Positions 53,405 to 63,118 are shown, counted from the first letter of the stretch. The stretch is 64,000 nucleotides of DNA from Burkholderiales bacterium (GCA_023511995.1 JAIMAL010000001.1:62001-126000); one strand, 5' to 3'. Numbers and translations are program-made. Notes: generated by a model not told the origin, from the sequence alone.

Positions 53405-53859
53405 ACACCGTGGCGCCCGGCGACACGGTGGTCCTTCATTACCGCCTGGCGGCGGGGACGGGGGAGGAACTGGAGGGCACCTTCGGCGGCGAGCCGGCTA
53501 CCATCACCCTTGGCCAGGGCGAGCTGGCGGAGAACCTGGAGCGCTGTCTCATCGGGCTTGCCAGCGGGGAGCAGCGGGTTTTCCTGCTGCCCCCGGAGCA
53601 GGCCTTCGGCCATTGCGACCCCGCACTCCTGCAGCGCCTGCCCAGGGCGGCCTTTCCCCCCGACATGGCCGTGGCCCCGCGCGCCCTCATCCGTTTCACC
53701 CTGCCCAACGGCAACGACCTGGTGGGCACGGTCGTGGAATGCGGGGCGGAGACGGTCGTGGTGGATTTCAACCACCCGCTGTGTGACTGTCCGGTACAGT
53801 TCGAGGTGCAGGTTTTGGCGATCAGGCGGCGGGGGAATCCGGCGCCGGAACGACGTTGA
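53401..53859 (+). CDS. fkpB: FKBP-type peptidyl-prolyl isomerase FkpB (SlpA-like)
   Basis: 152 residues. GDTVVLHYRLAAGTGEELEGT start, LGQGELAENLERCLIGLASGE and the flap region FNHPLCDCPVQFEVQVLAI match SlpA/FkpB, a cytoplasmic or peripheral prolyl isomerase and chaperone. The usual N-H-P-L-A-G is changed to NHPLCDC, adding two cysteines. The ATG overlaps the lspA stop by four bases; the 3' end runs 38 bases into the convergent cold shock gene. Confidence 0.92.
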   Translation: MNTVAPGDTVVLHYRLAAGTGEELEGTFGGEPATITLGQGELAENLERCLIGLASGEQRVFLLPPEQAFGHCDPALLQRLPRAAFPPDMAVAPRALIRFTLPNGNDLVGTVVECGAETVVVDFNHPLCDCPVQFEVQVLAIRRRGNPAPERR

Positions 53860-54040
53860 TGGCGTGGGCCCCCTTTTCGCCATAGGCCACATCGAAGCTC
53901 ACGCGCTGTCCATTGCGCAGGGTGCGGTAGCCATCCATCAGGATGGACGAATAGTGGACGAACAGGTCCTCGCCCTCCTCGGGCTCGATGAACCCATAGC
54001 CCTTGCTGTTGTTGAACCACTTGACGACGCCCATGGCCAT
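53822..54040 (-). CDS. cspA: Cold shock domain protein
   Basis: 72 residues with RNP1 KGYGFIEP and RNP2 DLFVHYS, the single-stranded nucleic acid motifs of CspA-type RNA chaperones. GTVKWFN of typical CspA reads GVVKWFN here, and the C-terminus is slightly extended (NVVPAPDSPAA). GGAGGAGCC lies before the ATG. It overlaps the convergent fkpB gene by 38 bases and is divergent from ispH. Confidence 0.94.
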   Translation of the reverse strand: MAMGVVKWFNNSKGYGFIEPEEGEDLFVHYSSILMDGYRTLRNGQRVSFDVAYGEKGAHAINVVPAPDSPAA

Positions 54041-54134
54041 GGCAGGCTCCTCCTCCTTCCAGTGAAACACCGGCGGTTGCCGTAAAACCTTGTTATTATT
54101 GGAAGCGCATCCTATTACACCATCTGAGGCAAAC

Positions 54135-55055
54135 ATGCAAGTCCTGCTGGCCAATCCCCGTGGCTTCTGCGCCGGGGTGGACCGTGCCATCGAGATCGTC
54201 GAGCGCGCATTGGAAAAATTCGGCGCGCCCATCTATGTGCGCCATGAAGTCGTGCACAACACCTTCGTCGTCGAGAGTCTGAAGGCCAAGGGCGCGGTGT
54301 TCGTTGACGAGCTATCCCAGGTGCCCCCTGGCGCCACGGTGATTTTCAGCGCCCATGGCGTGTCCAGGGCGGTGCGCCAGGAAGCCGAAGCGCGCGGCCT
54401 GCGGGTGTTCGACGCCACCTGCCCGCTGGTGACCAAAGTGCACGTGGAAGTGGCGCGCATGCGTGCGGCCGGCAAGGAAATCGTCATGATCGGCCACCGC
54501 GGCCACCCGGAGGTGGAAGGCACCATGGGCCAGGCAGACGGCGGCATGTATCTGGTGGAAAGCGTGGAAGACGTGGCGAGCCTCCGCGTCGGGGAGCCGG
54601 AAAACCTCGCCTTCGTCACCCAGACCACCCTTTCCGTGGATGATGCCGCCCAGGTGATCGCCGCCCTCAAGGCGCGCTTTCCCCTCATCCAGGGGCCGAA
54701 GAAGGACGACATCTGTTACGCCACCCAGAACCGCCAGGACGCCGTCAAACGCCTGGCCGCTGCCTGCGACGTGGTCATTGTCGTGGGCTCCCGCAACAGC
54801 TCCAACTCCAACCGTCTGCGGGAAGTGGCGGAAAACCTCGGCACCCCGGCCTACCTCGTGGACACCGCCGACGACCTGCGCCCCGAGTGGTTCGCCGAAA
54901 GCCAGCGGGTGGGGGTCACCGCCGGCGCCTCGGCGCCGGAAGTGGTGGTGCAGCAGGTGGTGGCCCGCCTTCAGGCCATGGGCGCCGAAGTCGCCGAAAT
55001 GCCCGCCCCCGCCGAGATCGTGCACTTCCCCCTGCCCAGGGGGCTCGCTGACTGA
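54135..55055 (+). CDS. ispH: 4-hydroxy-3-methylbut-2-enyl diphosphate reductase IspH
   Basis: 306 residues. The three Fe-S cysteines are in [13 protein letters not shown] (near 12), [12 protein letters not shown] (near 96) and [13 protein letters not shown] (near 195); [10 protein letters not shown] and the [10 protein letters not shown] loop are also conserved. It makes IPP and DMAPP in the last MEP step, using the same pathway as dxs at 42876. TGAGG precedes the ATG at 54135. Convergent with pilY1. Confidence 0.97.
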   Translation: MQVLLANPRGFCAGVDRAIEIVERALEKFGAPIYVRHEVVHNTFVVESLKAKGAVFVDELSQVPPGATVIFSAHGVSRAVRQEAEARGLRVFDATCPLVTKVHVEVARMRAAGKEIVMIGHRGHPEVEGTMGQADGGMYLVESVEDVASLRVGEPENLAFVTQTTLSVDDAAQVIAALKARFPLIQGPKKDDICYATQNRQDAVKRLAAACDVVIVVGSRNSSNSNRLREVAENLGTPAYLVDTADDLRPEWFAESQRVGVTAGASAPEVVVQQVVARLQAMGAEVAEMPAPAEIVHFPLPRGLAD

Positions 55056-55068
55056 GCCCCCGGCGCCT

Positions 55069-58000
55069 TCACTGATCGACGATCTCCCGCCACATGATGC
55101 GCCGCTTGGCGCTGCCGCTGGTGGTCACCGGCACGCTGCCACCTTTCTGGGTCTGGTCTGACTGCTGGGTGAGCCACTTGGGCTGGCCGTTGGGCAACAT
55201 GATCACCGTCGGCCGGCTGGCAAGCGCATTGCCAAGCGACATGCCACTTGCACTAAGCGTCGAACCATAGACGCTGCTGCTGAAGGCGTAGTCGAAGAAA
55301 TAGATCCAGCTGCTGCCGCCCGGTTCACAGGGATCGCTGTTGGGCACGTTGGTGGTGACCACCAAGGTGCCCAGGGCGAGGAAGGGAGCGCCGATGACCC
55401 GCTGTCCCACCGTCGAGGGGGTGGTGGCCGTGGTGTTGGGGAAGTCCACGAACCAGCCTTTCTTCGTGTTCCAGTTCACCGTGGTGGGCGTGATGGAGAC
55501 CGTGCTGCCACTGACGCTGATGGTCTGCTGCACCAGATTGCTGCGCAGGGGATTGATCAGCGGATTGGGCGAAAGATCGTCCAGCAACGCATAGAGGCTT
55601 TGCGTCTGGGTGGCATGGGCATTGGCGCCGGCTGTGCCGGGGATGTCGCTCTGACCGAGATAACGGCCGGTGCCCACATAGACCACGCGCTTGCCCAGCG
55701 TGGCCAGTTCCGCCAGTTCGGGTGGCGTGGTGATCGGCTGGTAGTTGCCGGAAGCATCCACCAGTGTCGCCAGTTTCTTCACGTTCCAGCTCCCCGAGGC
55801 ACCGGTCAGGTCGAACCGCCACACATTGCCTTTCAGGTCACCACCGTAGACGTAATCGGTGGTTGCATCCACGTCGCCGTTCTGCACGTAGGCGCTGATG
55901 AAGGCGAGCCCGCTGGGGTCGGTGGAAGAACCCACGCCCGTGCTGATGTCCTTGATGAGATTGCCGGTTTTTGCATCGAGGACGAACAGGTGGCCTTCCC
56001 CGTCGCCCCCGGTGTCGGAGCCGTTGTTGTAACCCGAGGTGACCAGCACCACCCAACCCTTGCTTTGGGTTTTGACGATGATGGGGGTGCCGAAGGAGTA
56101 GCCGATGTTTTTCTTCACGCTCGGGGGCGTTGAATTATTGGGGAACTCCCACAACACCTTCGCCGCCACGTCGGCATCCGAGCTGGCGGAAGGATTGGTG
56201 ATGTCCAGGGCGTAATAGCCGCGGCCCCCCTTGCCCAGGCCGCCCACCAGGATGGTGTGCCAGTCGGGGCTGCCCGAGGAGCTGGCGGTATTGTTGAAGT
56301 CCACATCGCCGGAAACCGGTGTGGCATCGATATAGTTGAGGTGGGTGAAACCTGTGCGCAGGCTGAGGTTCACCAGGCTGCTCGTCCCGGTGTAGCTGCC
56401 GAGATTGGTGTTGAGCAGGATGCCCGGCACATAGGCCCACATCTCCTCGCCGGTATCCGCCTTGAAGGCATGCAGCATGCCATCGTTGGCCCCCTGGTAG
56501 AGCATTTTGGTGCGGCTCGCCTGGGCGGTCTTGAACGCCCCGTAGCCGCTGTCCCCGTAATTGGCGCGGGGTGGCGGCACATAGACCGCCTCGGCATTGA
56601 TGATGTCACCCAGAATATGGGTCCGACCGCGGTAGTCCAAGTTTTCCCGGCTCCGGTCGCCGCGCAGGAAATCGAGCACCTTATTGCCGTCGCTGGTGCC
56701 GGGCGGACTCACCGGGGTGTTGAGCCTGCTTTTGAGGCTGGACGGCAGGCTCGACCAGGTGAAGGGGATGCCGCTGCTTCCGTTGTAGGTGGCGATCTTG
56801 CGGCTGCTCCAGGGCATGGCGTCAAGCTGGATCTGGGCGGGGCTAACCCATTTGGGAGCGCTCAGGTTGGGCAGTCCGGTGACGAGGTCGATGGCGTAGG
56901 CATTGAGCTCGCCAAACCAGTTGCCCGAGTTGTAACCGGAAATGAAAGCCGAATTGTCGCTGCTGGTGACATAGGGATTGCTCACCGTGATCGCCGCCGC
57001 CGCCCCCTCGCGGCCGATGATGTTGTTCAGCGCATCGATCAGCCCCTGGGCGAACTCGGTGGGATTGGAGGCACTGAAGAAGCGCCCATGCCCGTTGATG
57101 GCGGCGTGGAAAAGATCGTCCACATTCTCAAACGTACCGCTAGCGGAGGGCTGGGGCCAGGAAATGGCGTAGCAGGCCGTCGCATTGTAGGGTGGCGGGC
57201 AAGTCGCGGGATTGATGGAGCCAACCACCCCCAGGCCCACGGTATAGGTCACCATGTGTTGCCAGAAGGCCTCGTCTTCTGCGGTGCGGCGCAGCTTGTT
57301 GGGCAGGTCCGGGCGCAGGTCACGATACCAGTAATACATGGCTACATCGGCCAGGGTGTTGCTCCAGTTATCGCTGTAGGGCGCTGCCTTCACCGTCTGC
57401 GGGTTGCTGTAGGGGGGTGAGCCCGTGGGAGCCTTGTACTGGTAGCTCAGGGCGGCACCCGTCGCGGGATCGGTGCCACTGATGAGGGGCCCGTTGGTGT
57501 TATCCACGTTCCCGGTGGCGGTGGAGGCAGCCGTGCTGTTCCAATAACCGTCGGTCATGAGCACCGTATAGTTCTGCCGGCAGTAGGCATGGGGCGTGGT
57601 GGAGGTGCTGGAGCCGGGATTGTCCCCCCACGGCCCTGCATTGTCGGTACGCATGAAATATTGGCCCACGTCATCCAGGGCCCTGCGCAGGGGTGTTCCT
57701 GCCGCGGGGATCACGTGGTTGTAGAGGGTGGAGAAGAAGTTTCCGCGGTCGGTGCCCGTGAAGGGCCGCACGCCGTTGATGATGGTGGCCGTGGCTACCC
57801 CGTCCACCGTGGTGGAACCCTTGTTGATGGCACCAAAGCCCACGCGCGGGGTCTCGGGCAGGCGGGAAAAAGCATGACCTACGCCGGCGCGAGCGGCCAG
57901 TACCCGGGAACGGTAGTAGGTGTACCAGTTGGCGAAGTTCTGGATTTCCTCCGCGTAGGTACAGGTGGCGGTGGCCGCACTGGCGCAGTCGGTGCGGTTT

Positions 58001-58644
58001 TCCCGGCCCTCACCCGTATAGGTGGGGGTGCTTGATTTGATCTCCACCTTGGTGAAATTGCTCCAAGCCGTGCCAGTTCCCGAGTCGAGGCGGAAGTAGG
58101 TCGCCGGGTAGTAGCTCTTGGATCCCGTACTGCAGCTCCACGATCCTGGCCATGTGGGCCCTACCTTGCACCACGTCGCCGACTCAGTAAGCGTGGTGGT
58201 CAGATTGCGGCAACCCTTGGAGGTGTCGGCTGGGTTGTTGTAGGCACAGGTGGGGCTGGCGGCAGGCCACAGCGTCCCATCTGCCTTGGCCCAGGGACGG
58301 TAGGTCACCGCAGGGTTGTAGTAGAGCTTGTTGATGTCCTTTGAGCGGCTGCGGGCGTTGAAGGCGTCATTGTTGTCCGGGGTGGGCACCATATTCGAGT
58401 AGTCGCTACCACCGTATATACCGCTCACCAGTCTGGGAAAGACGTAGTAAACCCAAGTCACCTCATCGGGCAGCAACTCCCACTGCATGGACCCGGAGTC
58501 ATCCAGCACGAACATGATATTGGGCGCGGCGCGGGTGGTGACGGCCATGGGTACATCGGCAATGTCGGTGGAAGCCGCGTGCGCCATGGGCAACGCCGTG
58601 GCCAGCAGCGCAAGCCAGGGAGGGAAACGGGATGGACGGTTCAT
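55069..58644 (-). CDS. pilY1: Type IV pilus tip/biogenesis protein PilY1
   Basis: 1191 residues. Signal peptide ends near PMAHAAS. A von Willebrand A-like domain opens with the MIDAS motif FVLDDSGSMQ (near 50). The C-terminal half is a quinoprotein-like beta-propeller (YQGANDGMLHAF, GGLGKGGRGYYALDI, GEGHLFVLDAKTG) with a calcium-binding loop DVDATTDYVYGGD near 925. It is exported, sits at the pilus tip and affects pilus assembly, adhesion and surface sensing. Last gene of the minor-pilin operon, 16 bases after pilX. Confidence 0.95.
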   Translation of the reverse strand: MNRPSRFPPWLALLATALPMAHAASTDIADVPMAVTTRAAPNIMFVLDDSGSMQWELLPDEVTWVYYVFPRLVSGIYGGSDYSNMVPTPDNNDAFNARSRSKDINKLYYNPAVTYRPWAKADGTLWPAASPTCAYNNPADTSKGCRNLTTTLTESATWCKVGPTWPGSWSCSTGSKSYYPATYFRLDSGTGTAWSNFTKVEIKSSTPTYTGEGRENRTDCASAATATCTYAEEIQNFANWYTYYRSRVLAARAGVGHAFSRLPETPRVGFGAINKGSTTVDGVATATIINGVRPFTGTDRGNFFSTLYNHVIPAAGTPLRRALDDVGQYFMRTDNAGPWGDNPGSSTSTTPHAYCRQNYTVLMTDGYWNSTAASTATGNVDNTNGPLISGTDPATGAALSYQYKAPTGSPPYSNPQTVKAAPYSDNWSNTLADVAMYYWYRDLRPDLPNKLRRTAEDEAFWQHMVTYTVGLGVVGSINPATCPPPYNATACYAISWPQPSASGTFENVDDLFHAAINGHGRFFSASNPTEFAQGLIDALNNIIGREGAAAAITVSNPYVTSSDNSAFISGYNSGNWFGELNAYAIDLVTGLPNLSAPKWVSPAQIQLDAMPWSSRKIATYNGSSGIPFTWSSLPSSLKSRLNTPVSPPGTSDGNKVLDFLRGDRSRENLDYRGRTHILGDIINAEAVYVPPPRANYGDSGYGAFKTAQASRTKMLYQGANDGMLHAFKADTGEEMWAYVPGILLNTNLGSYTGTSSLVNLSLRTGFTHLNYIDATPVSGDVDFNNTASSSGSPDWHTILVGGLGKGGRGYYALDITNPSASSDADVAAKVLWEFPNNSTPPSVKKNIGYSFGTPIIVKTQSKGWVVLVTSGYNNGSDTGGDGEGHLFVLDAKTGNLIKDISTGVGSSTDPSGLAFISAYVQNGDVDATTDYVYGGDLKGNVWRFDLTGASGSWNVKKLATLVDASGNYQPITTPPELAELATLGKRVVYVGTGRYLGQSDIPGTAGANAHATQTQSLYALLDDLSPNPLINPLRSNLVQQTISVSGSTVSITPTTVNWNTKKGWFVDFPNTTATTPSTVGQRVIGAPFLALGTLVVTTNVPNSDPCEPGGSSWIYFFDYAFSSSVYGSTLSASGMSLGNALASRPTVIMLPNGQPKWLTQQSDQTQKGGSVPVTTSGSAKRRIMWREIVDQ

Positions 58645-58660
58645 GGATGGGTCCTCCTCA

Positions 58661-59242
58661 TCAGCGGAAACCGACGACGGCCTGGGCCAGGGTCGTGGTG
58701 CCCCGCGGCCCCTGCACCCTTGCCGTGACGCGGTAATAGATCATCCCGGTGCCTGCAAAAACGGGGACACCGGCTCGTTTCGAGCCGCCACCGGTGGCTT
58801 GATCCTGCACACAGTTGGCATCCTTGTCCGTCACCGGCAGGCTGCCCTGGCAGAGGCGGTCGATCACGTACTGGATGCGGTCGGCGCCGGCGGCAACGCT
58901 GCCACATGTCACGGCGGCACCAATAGCGGTGCGGCAGGGCACGGTGCTCCAATCGATGGTGGTGGGTACGCCAAGGGGATCAACCGGTTGTTGCAGGGCA
59001 AAGTACTGGTTGGGGACATCTGCCTCCGCGGTGGTGGACAGGTTGGCCGCCAGCCAGTCGAGGGCCATTTCGAAGGCCTGGTCGGTGGCCTGCAGGGTGT
59101 CCTGCTTGAAGGCCATGTTGCCGGCAATGAGGCTGCCGGTACTGTGGGAACGCACCAGACCGATGGCAGCCAGCGTCATCGCCACCAAGGCGATGAGGGC
59201 GATGATCAGCACCACGCCGCGTTGACGATTGATTCCGCTCAT
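58661..59242 (-). CDS. pilX: Type IV pilus assembly protein PilX
   Basis: 193 residues. The N-terminus is a single hydrophobic helix preceded by a basic residue run (RQRGVVLIIALIALVAMTLAA), as in PilX-type minor pilins, which lack the strict Phe/Glu pattern of the major pilin. RSHSTGSLIAGNMAFKQ is typical. Cysteines later may form disulfides. It overlaps pilW by four bases. Confidence 0.88.
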   Translation of the reverse strand: MSGINRQRGVVLIIALIALVAMTLAAIGLVRSHSTGSLIAGNMAFKQDTLQATDQAFEMALDWLAANLSTTAEADVPNQYFALQQPVDPLGVPTTIDWSTVPCRTAIGAAVTCGSVAAGADRIQYVIDRLCQGSLPVTDKDANCVQDQATGGGSKRAGVPVFAGTGMIYYRVTARVQGPRGTTTLAQAVVGFR

Positions 59243-60354
59243 ACGCTTCCCCAGATGACATTGCGCAAGGGCACGACGGTTTCATAGACGCGGAAACGAT
59301 GGCATTGCCAGTTGGCGGGCAGGTTGAAATTGCCGCCGCTCCAGGTGGGGGCCACGGTGGTGGTGTCACATGCCCCTCCGGCCACGGACGGCTTTTCCGC
59401 GATGGGTGAGCGCACCAGCACCGCCAGACGCACCGCCCGGATGCCGCGAACCTGGGCCGCCGTGGGGGTTTGCCAGTTCCCGGGGGCGCAGGCGCTGCCG
59501 GCCGCTGTGGCATCCACCCAGCAGGTGACCTGCTGGCTGCCCGCGGGGGCGACGCCATACTGGGCTTGTAAATCCACGACGTCCGCCGCCAGGGGGCTTG
59601 CGCCGGCACCTGGCGGAATCAGTTCCTCCACAAAAAGGGACTGGGTGGCGGCGGAGGGTTGGACGGAGTACCGGCGCGATACCAGTTGCCCCAACTGGTA
59701 GACGTTGGCACCGATCCCATAGGCGGGCCAGCCGCTGGTGATGGCGCCACTCATGTTGTAGGGCGCGCCAGCGCCGTTGTTGTGCACGAAGCCGAACAGC
59801 CCGGACCCCCCCGCGGGAGCCTGGATGTTGGTGATCTGCATGAGGCTGCAGTTCACTCCGTCGCTGACGATGATCACGTCGCCGACACTGAAGCCGGTGG
59901 TGTTGGTGACCTTCAAGTCCCCAGCCGGGGAGGGCATGGCCTGGCGGATTTGCACGGGAATGCCGGGGCGCAGGGAGGCACTGGAGATGAGTTCGATCTG
60001 GTCGGGGTTGCTCCCGCCTTCGATGATGCGCACTGGCATGATGGCCGTGGTGCCGAGACCGGGCGCCGGGGTGACCACGCCGCCCGGCCCATCGTAGCCG
60101 CTGAAGACATTCGTGCAGGTCATGAGGGGGTTGGCGGTGAGTCCGTAGCCCGCCATGCGGATGTCGCGTTCCAGGGTGAGGAGGGCGGCGAGGCCGTTTT
60201 CCTGGGTATTGGCACCCGCAACGCTGGTGCGTTTCTGCCCCTCGAAATTGGCGTACATCTGGGTGATGACGAGGGTGGCGATGAGCGCCACCGCCATCCC
60301 CACCAGCAATTCCACCAGGGTGACGCCGAGCTCACGCAGACGGAAGGCATTCAT
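59239..60354 (-). CDS. pilW: Type IV pilus assembly protein PilW
   Basis: 371 residues. Prepilin-type N-terminus GVTLVELLVGMAVALIATLV with Glu at +5 of the mature helix; LLTLERDIRMAGYG is a family hallmark. A minor pilin that primes pilus assembly. It overlaps pilX and pilV by four bases each, so translation is coupled. Confidence 0.92.
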   Translation of the reverse strand: MNAFRLRELGVTLVELLVGMAVALIATLVITQMYANFEGQKRTSVAGANTQENGLAALLTLERDIRMAGYGLTANPLMTCTNVFSGYDGPGGVVTPAPGLGTTAIMPVRIIEGGSNPDQIELISSASLRPGIPVQIRQAMPSPAGDLKVTNTTGFSVGDVIIVSDGVNCSLMQITNIQAPAGGSGLFGFVHNNGAGAPYNMSGAITSGWPAYGIGANVYQLGQLVSRRYSVQPSAATQSLFVEELIPPGAGASPLAADVVDLQAQYGVAPAGSQQVTCWVDATAAGSACAPGNWQTPTAAQVRGIRAVRLAVLVRSPIAEKPSVAGGACDTTTVAPTWSGGNFNLPANWQCHRFRVYETVVPLRNVIWGSV

Positions 60355-60848
60355 AGGGCGTTGGGTCCTTTGATGAGGGTGCTCACGCTGTGACTGTGAA
60401 AGGTGCCGCTACTCACGTCCTGCGCGGCCTGCCAGCAGAGGGTCACCGTGACGCGGCGGCTTACGGCATCGACGGTGATCTGCTGCCGGTTGGCGCCGGC
60501 ACCGGGCAGGGTGGCGTTGACCTGGGCCTGCCATTTGGCGATGTTGGTGGCGGCCTGGGAGCCGCCGGGCGCGGCGGACCCGCCGACGAAAGCGCAGTTG
60601 GCACCACCGGTGTTGAGGGCATACTGGGTCAGATTGTTGTCCGGGTCGTCCGACCACATGGCGCCAATGATCGCGTTGGCGAGAAAGGCCGCATCCGCCC
60701 GGTACTTGGCATCCCGCACATCGCTGATGGCCGTGGCTTGCAAACCCATGAGGGCGAGGATGCCGAAGGAAAAGATCAGGATGGCGATCAAGGCTTCCAG
60801 GAGCGTGAAACCCCGGACATTGCCCCGGCTCCGTGAGCGCTGCCGCAT
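60351..60848 (-). CDS. pilV: Type IV pilus modification protein PilV
   Basis: 165 residues. Class III prepilin cleavage motif and helix GFTLLEALIAILIFSFGILA followed by LMGLQATAISDVRDAKYR, characteristic of PilV. Minor pilin of the same priming complex. It lies ten bases after fimT. Confidence 0.92.
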   Translation of the reverse strand: MRQRSRSRGNVRGFTLLEALIAILIFSFGILALMGLQATAISDVRDAKYRADAAFLANAIIGAMWSDDPDNNLTQYALNTGGANCAFVGGSAAPGGSQAATNIAKWQAQVNATLPGAGANRQQITVDAVSRRVTVTLCWQAAQDVSSGTFHSHSVSTLIKGPNAL

Positions 60849-60858
60849 GGTTTTCTCC

Positions 60859-61407
60859 TCAACAGGCCTGAACGTTGCCGGCAGGCAGCGCCGGATCGCA
60901 CAGCCGCACCTGCCCGGCGGGGCTCACCGTGGCGCGTAGGGGCCGGGTGGCGGCCGCCACACTGCTGCCGAAATCGATGGTGACATTGCCCCCGCCCGCC
61001 AGCCGCCCCTGGCCATTGAAGACCAGGGAGGCCTGGGTGGCGTTGACCGTGGCGTTGGCGGTGCCTTCGGCGCGGGTCCGGCCCTCGATGAAGTCGTCGG
61101 CGCCATACACGCCACTTGCCCGGAACACGCGCACCACCCAATGGGGGCCCTGGGGGTCCGGCGCCAGGGCGTTGACATTGGCCGCCACCGGCTCCGTGGA
61201 GGTGAACAGAAATTCCACCGGAGCATTGCGCCGCACCGCTTCGGCCCGCGCCCGTTGCAGGCCGGCCATTGTGGATTCGGCATAGGTGCGGATCTGGCTG
61301 TTCTGCATCCACTCCGTGAACGCGGGCAGGCCTAGGGTGAACAGCACCGCCATGAGCAGGATGGTGATCATGAGTTCGAGGAGGCTGAACCCCGCGGCTT
61401 TCAGCAT
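60859..61407 (-). CDS. fimT: GspH/FimT-family minor pseudopilin
   Basis: 182 residues. Prepilin motif GFSLLELMITILLMAVLFTL, then LPAFTEWMQNSQIRTYAESTMAGLQ and RARAEAVRRNAPVEF, the FimT/GspH pattern. FimT-type pilins can bind DNA during transformation. GGGAGG lies before the ATG at 61407. It overlaps pilE by seven bases. Confidence 0.9.
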   Translation of the reverse strand: MLKAAGFSLLELMITILLMAVLFTLGLPAFTEWMQNSQIRTYAESTMAGLQRARAEAVRRNAPVEFLFTSTEPVAANVNALAPDPQGPHWVVRVFRASGVYGADDFIEGRTRAEGTANATVNATQASLVFNGQGRLAGGGNVTIDFGSSVAAATRPLRATVSPAGQVRLCDPALPAGNVQAC

Positions 61408-61844
61408 ACGCCTCCCCTCCGGGTGATCCAGCAGTTGGTCAAGGGCGCGGCCCAGCCCCCGCCTGCCGTGATGACGGAAGTGCGGTTGCCATCCTGATCG
61501 ATGGTGTAGGTGAAGTTCGCCATGGGACCGATACCATTGGCCGTCAGGACGAAAGTCTGACCGCCATTGGCTGTCACGCAGTTGTAGGTGAAGAACTGGG
61601 TGTTGGGGCAGGGCACCCCACAGTTGCCCCCGCACTGGGCTCCGGCATAGGTGCGGTTGTCCTGATAGAACTGTTCCATCCGCACCCGCAGGGCGGCCAG
61701 GGTGCTGGTGCCATCCTGTATCTGGCCACGCCGGACGTAATCCTGGTAGGCGGGTACGGCGATGGATGCGAGGATGGCGATGATGACCACGACGATCATC
61801 ATCTCGATCAGGGTGAAGCCATTTGCTGTCTTGGGCTGCGCCAT
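61401..61844 (-). CDS. pilE: Type IV pilin PilE
   Basis: 147 residues. Prepilin motif GFTLIEMMIVVVIIAILASI with the cleavage Gly and Glu5, followed by AVPAYQDYVRRGQIQ; the C-terminal domain has several cysteines. In operons of this order PilE is a minor pilin, though a major role cannot be excluded. AGGAGGT precedes the ATG. First gene of the cluster; a partial sigma-54-like site lies upstream. Confidence 0.93.
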   Translation of the reverse strand: MAQPKTANGFTLIEMMIVVVIIAILASIAVPAYQDYVRRGQIQDGTSTLAALRVRMEQFYQDNRTYAGAQCGGNCGVPCPNTQFFTYNCVTANGGQTFVLTANGIGPMANFTYTIDQDGNRTSVITAGGGWAAPLTNCWITRRGGVC

Positions 61845-61882
61845 GGGAACCTCCTCTGTTACGCTCCGGATGCTAGCGGCAT

Positions 61883-61898
61883 GGCCTGGCGCGTGCCA
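61883..61898 (-). promoter_or_regulatory. Weak sigma-54-like site before pilE
   Basis: Minus strand TGGCACGCGCCAGGCC: the -24 box TGGCACG is perfect and GG-N10-GC spacing is kept, but the -12 box is AGGC instead of TTGC. Pilin genes often use sigma-54, so it is noted, but it may be chance in this GC-rich gap. Confidence 0.3.
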
Positions 61899-62044
61899 GC
61901 CCGGCCCGACGAGCGGTCAGCGCCGCGGAATGACCGGCCGGGTGGTTGCCGCGGGGGTGGTTTTCGATCCATCGGGGCGGCCGGGTCGCAGGGGGTTTGT
62001 TAGAATCCTCTGATTCATTGATAGGACGGGCGAGGGGCGGGATT

Positions 62045-63118
62045 TTGCGTGATTTCCTCATTATCGGCGGTGGCGTGATCGGCTGTGCCACCGCCTGGGA
62101 GCTCACCGCAACGGGGGCGCGGGTGACCCTCGTGGAGCGGGGCGCGCTGGGTGGGGAGTCGTCCTGGGCCGGGGCCGGGCTGCTGTTTCCCCTGTTGCCC
62201 TGGGACTACCGGCCAGAGGTGGCGCAGCTTGCGCAGGCGGGCCGCCGGCGCTTTGCCGCGTGGGCGGCTGAGCTGGCGGCGGAAAGCGGTGTCGATCCGG
62301 AATACCTGGAAAGCGGCCTGCTGGTGCTGCCACCCTATGACCGCGAGGCGGCGCTCGCCTGGGCCGCGGCGGAACGGGAGGAGGCCGCGGAAGTGAGCCC
62401 GCGCCTGGTCGAGCCGCAGCTCGACGCCAGGGGGGTGGCCCTGTGGCTGCCCCGGGTGGCTCAGGTGCGCAATCCACGGCTGCTTGCCGCGCTGCGCGGC
62501 GCGCTTGCCGCCCGCGGCGTGCCGATCGTGGAAAACGCGGGCGTGATGCGCTGGCAGGTCAAGGCCGGGCGCATCGAGGCTGTGCTCACCGCCGATGGGC
62601 AACGGCTGGAGGCGGAGCGATACGTGGTTGCCGCCGGTGCCTGGAGCGCCTCCCTGCTCGCGCCCTTGGGGCTTGCGCTCCCCGTCTGGCCGGTGCGGGG
62701 TCAGATGCTGCTTTTCCACGCGCCGGGCGCACTCGGCCACATGGTGCTCGCCGGCGGCCGCTACCTCATCCCCCGCCGGGATGGCCACCTGCTGGTGGGC
62801 AGCACCCTGGAGGAGGTGGGGTTCGACAAAGCCGTGACGGAGGCGGCGCGCAGCGAACTTCTGACGCTCGCCCAGACCCTGGTGCCGGCCCTGCGGGGCC
62901 GCGTGCCCCTGCGTCAGTGGGCGGGGCTGCGCCCGGCCAGCCCCGACAATCTGCCCGTCATCGACCGCGCCCCCGGTTTTTCGAATCTTTGGCTCCACAC
63001 CGGTCATTTCCGCTATGGCGTGACCATGGCCCCCGCCTCGGCGCGGCTTTTCGCCGACCTCGTCCTCGGCCGGGAGCCCCTCCTCGACCCCGTGCCGTAC
63101 CGCTACAGGGATCAGTGA
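62045..63118 (+). CDS. thiO: Glycine oxidase ThiO-like FAD-dependent oxidoreductase
   Basis: 357 residues. FAD-binding FLIIGGGVIGCATAWELTATG at the start, SSWAGAGLLFPLLPWDY near 40, VRGQMLLFH and the end GLRPASPDNLPVIDRAPG, LHTGHFRYGVTMAPASARLF match the ThiO branch of DAO enzymes. It would oxidise glycine to dehydroglycine for thiazole synthesis; other amine substrates are possible. The start appears to be TTG 62045 with GGGGCGGGA before it; no in-frame ATG fits. The stop lies inside the heptamer array. Confidence 0.87.
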   Translation: MRDFLIIGGGVIGCATAWELTATGARVTLVERGALGGESSWAGAGLLFPLLPWDYRPEVAQLAQAGRRRFAAWAAELAAESGVDPEYLESGLLVLPPYDREAALAWAAAEREEAAEVSPRLVEPQLDARGVALWLPRVAQVRNPRLLAALRGALAARGVPIVENAGVMRWQVKAGRIEAVLTADGQRLEAERYVVAAGAWSASLLAPLGLALPVWPVRGQMLLFHAPGALGHMVLAGGRYLIPRRDGHLLVGSTLEEVGFDKAVTEAARSELLTLAQTLVPALRGRVPLRQWAGLRPASPDNLPVIDRAPGFSNLWLHTGHFRYGVTMAPASARLFADLVLGREPLLDPVPYRYRDQ

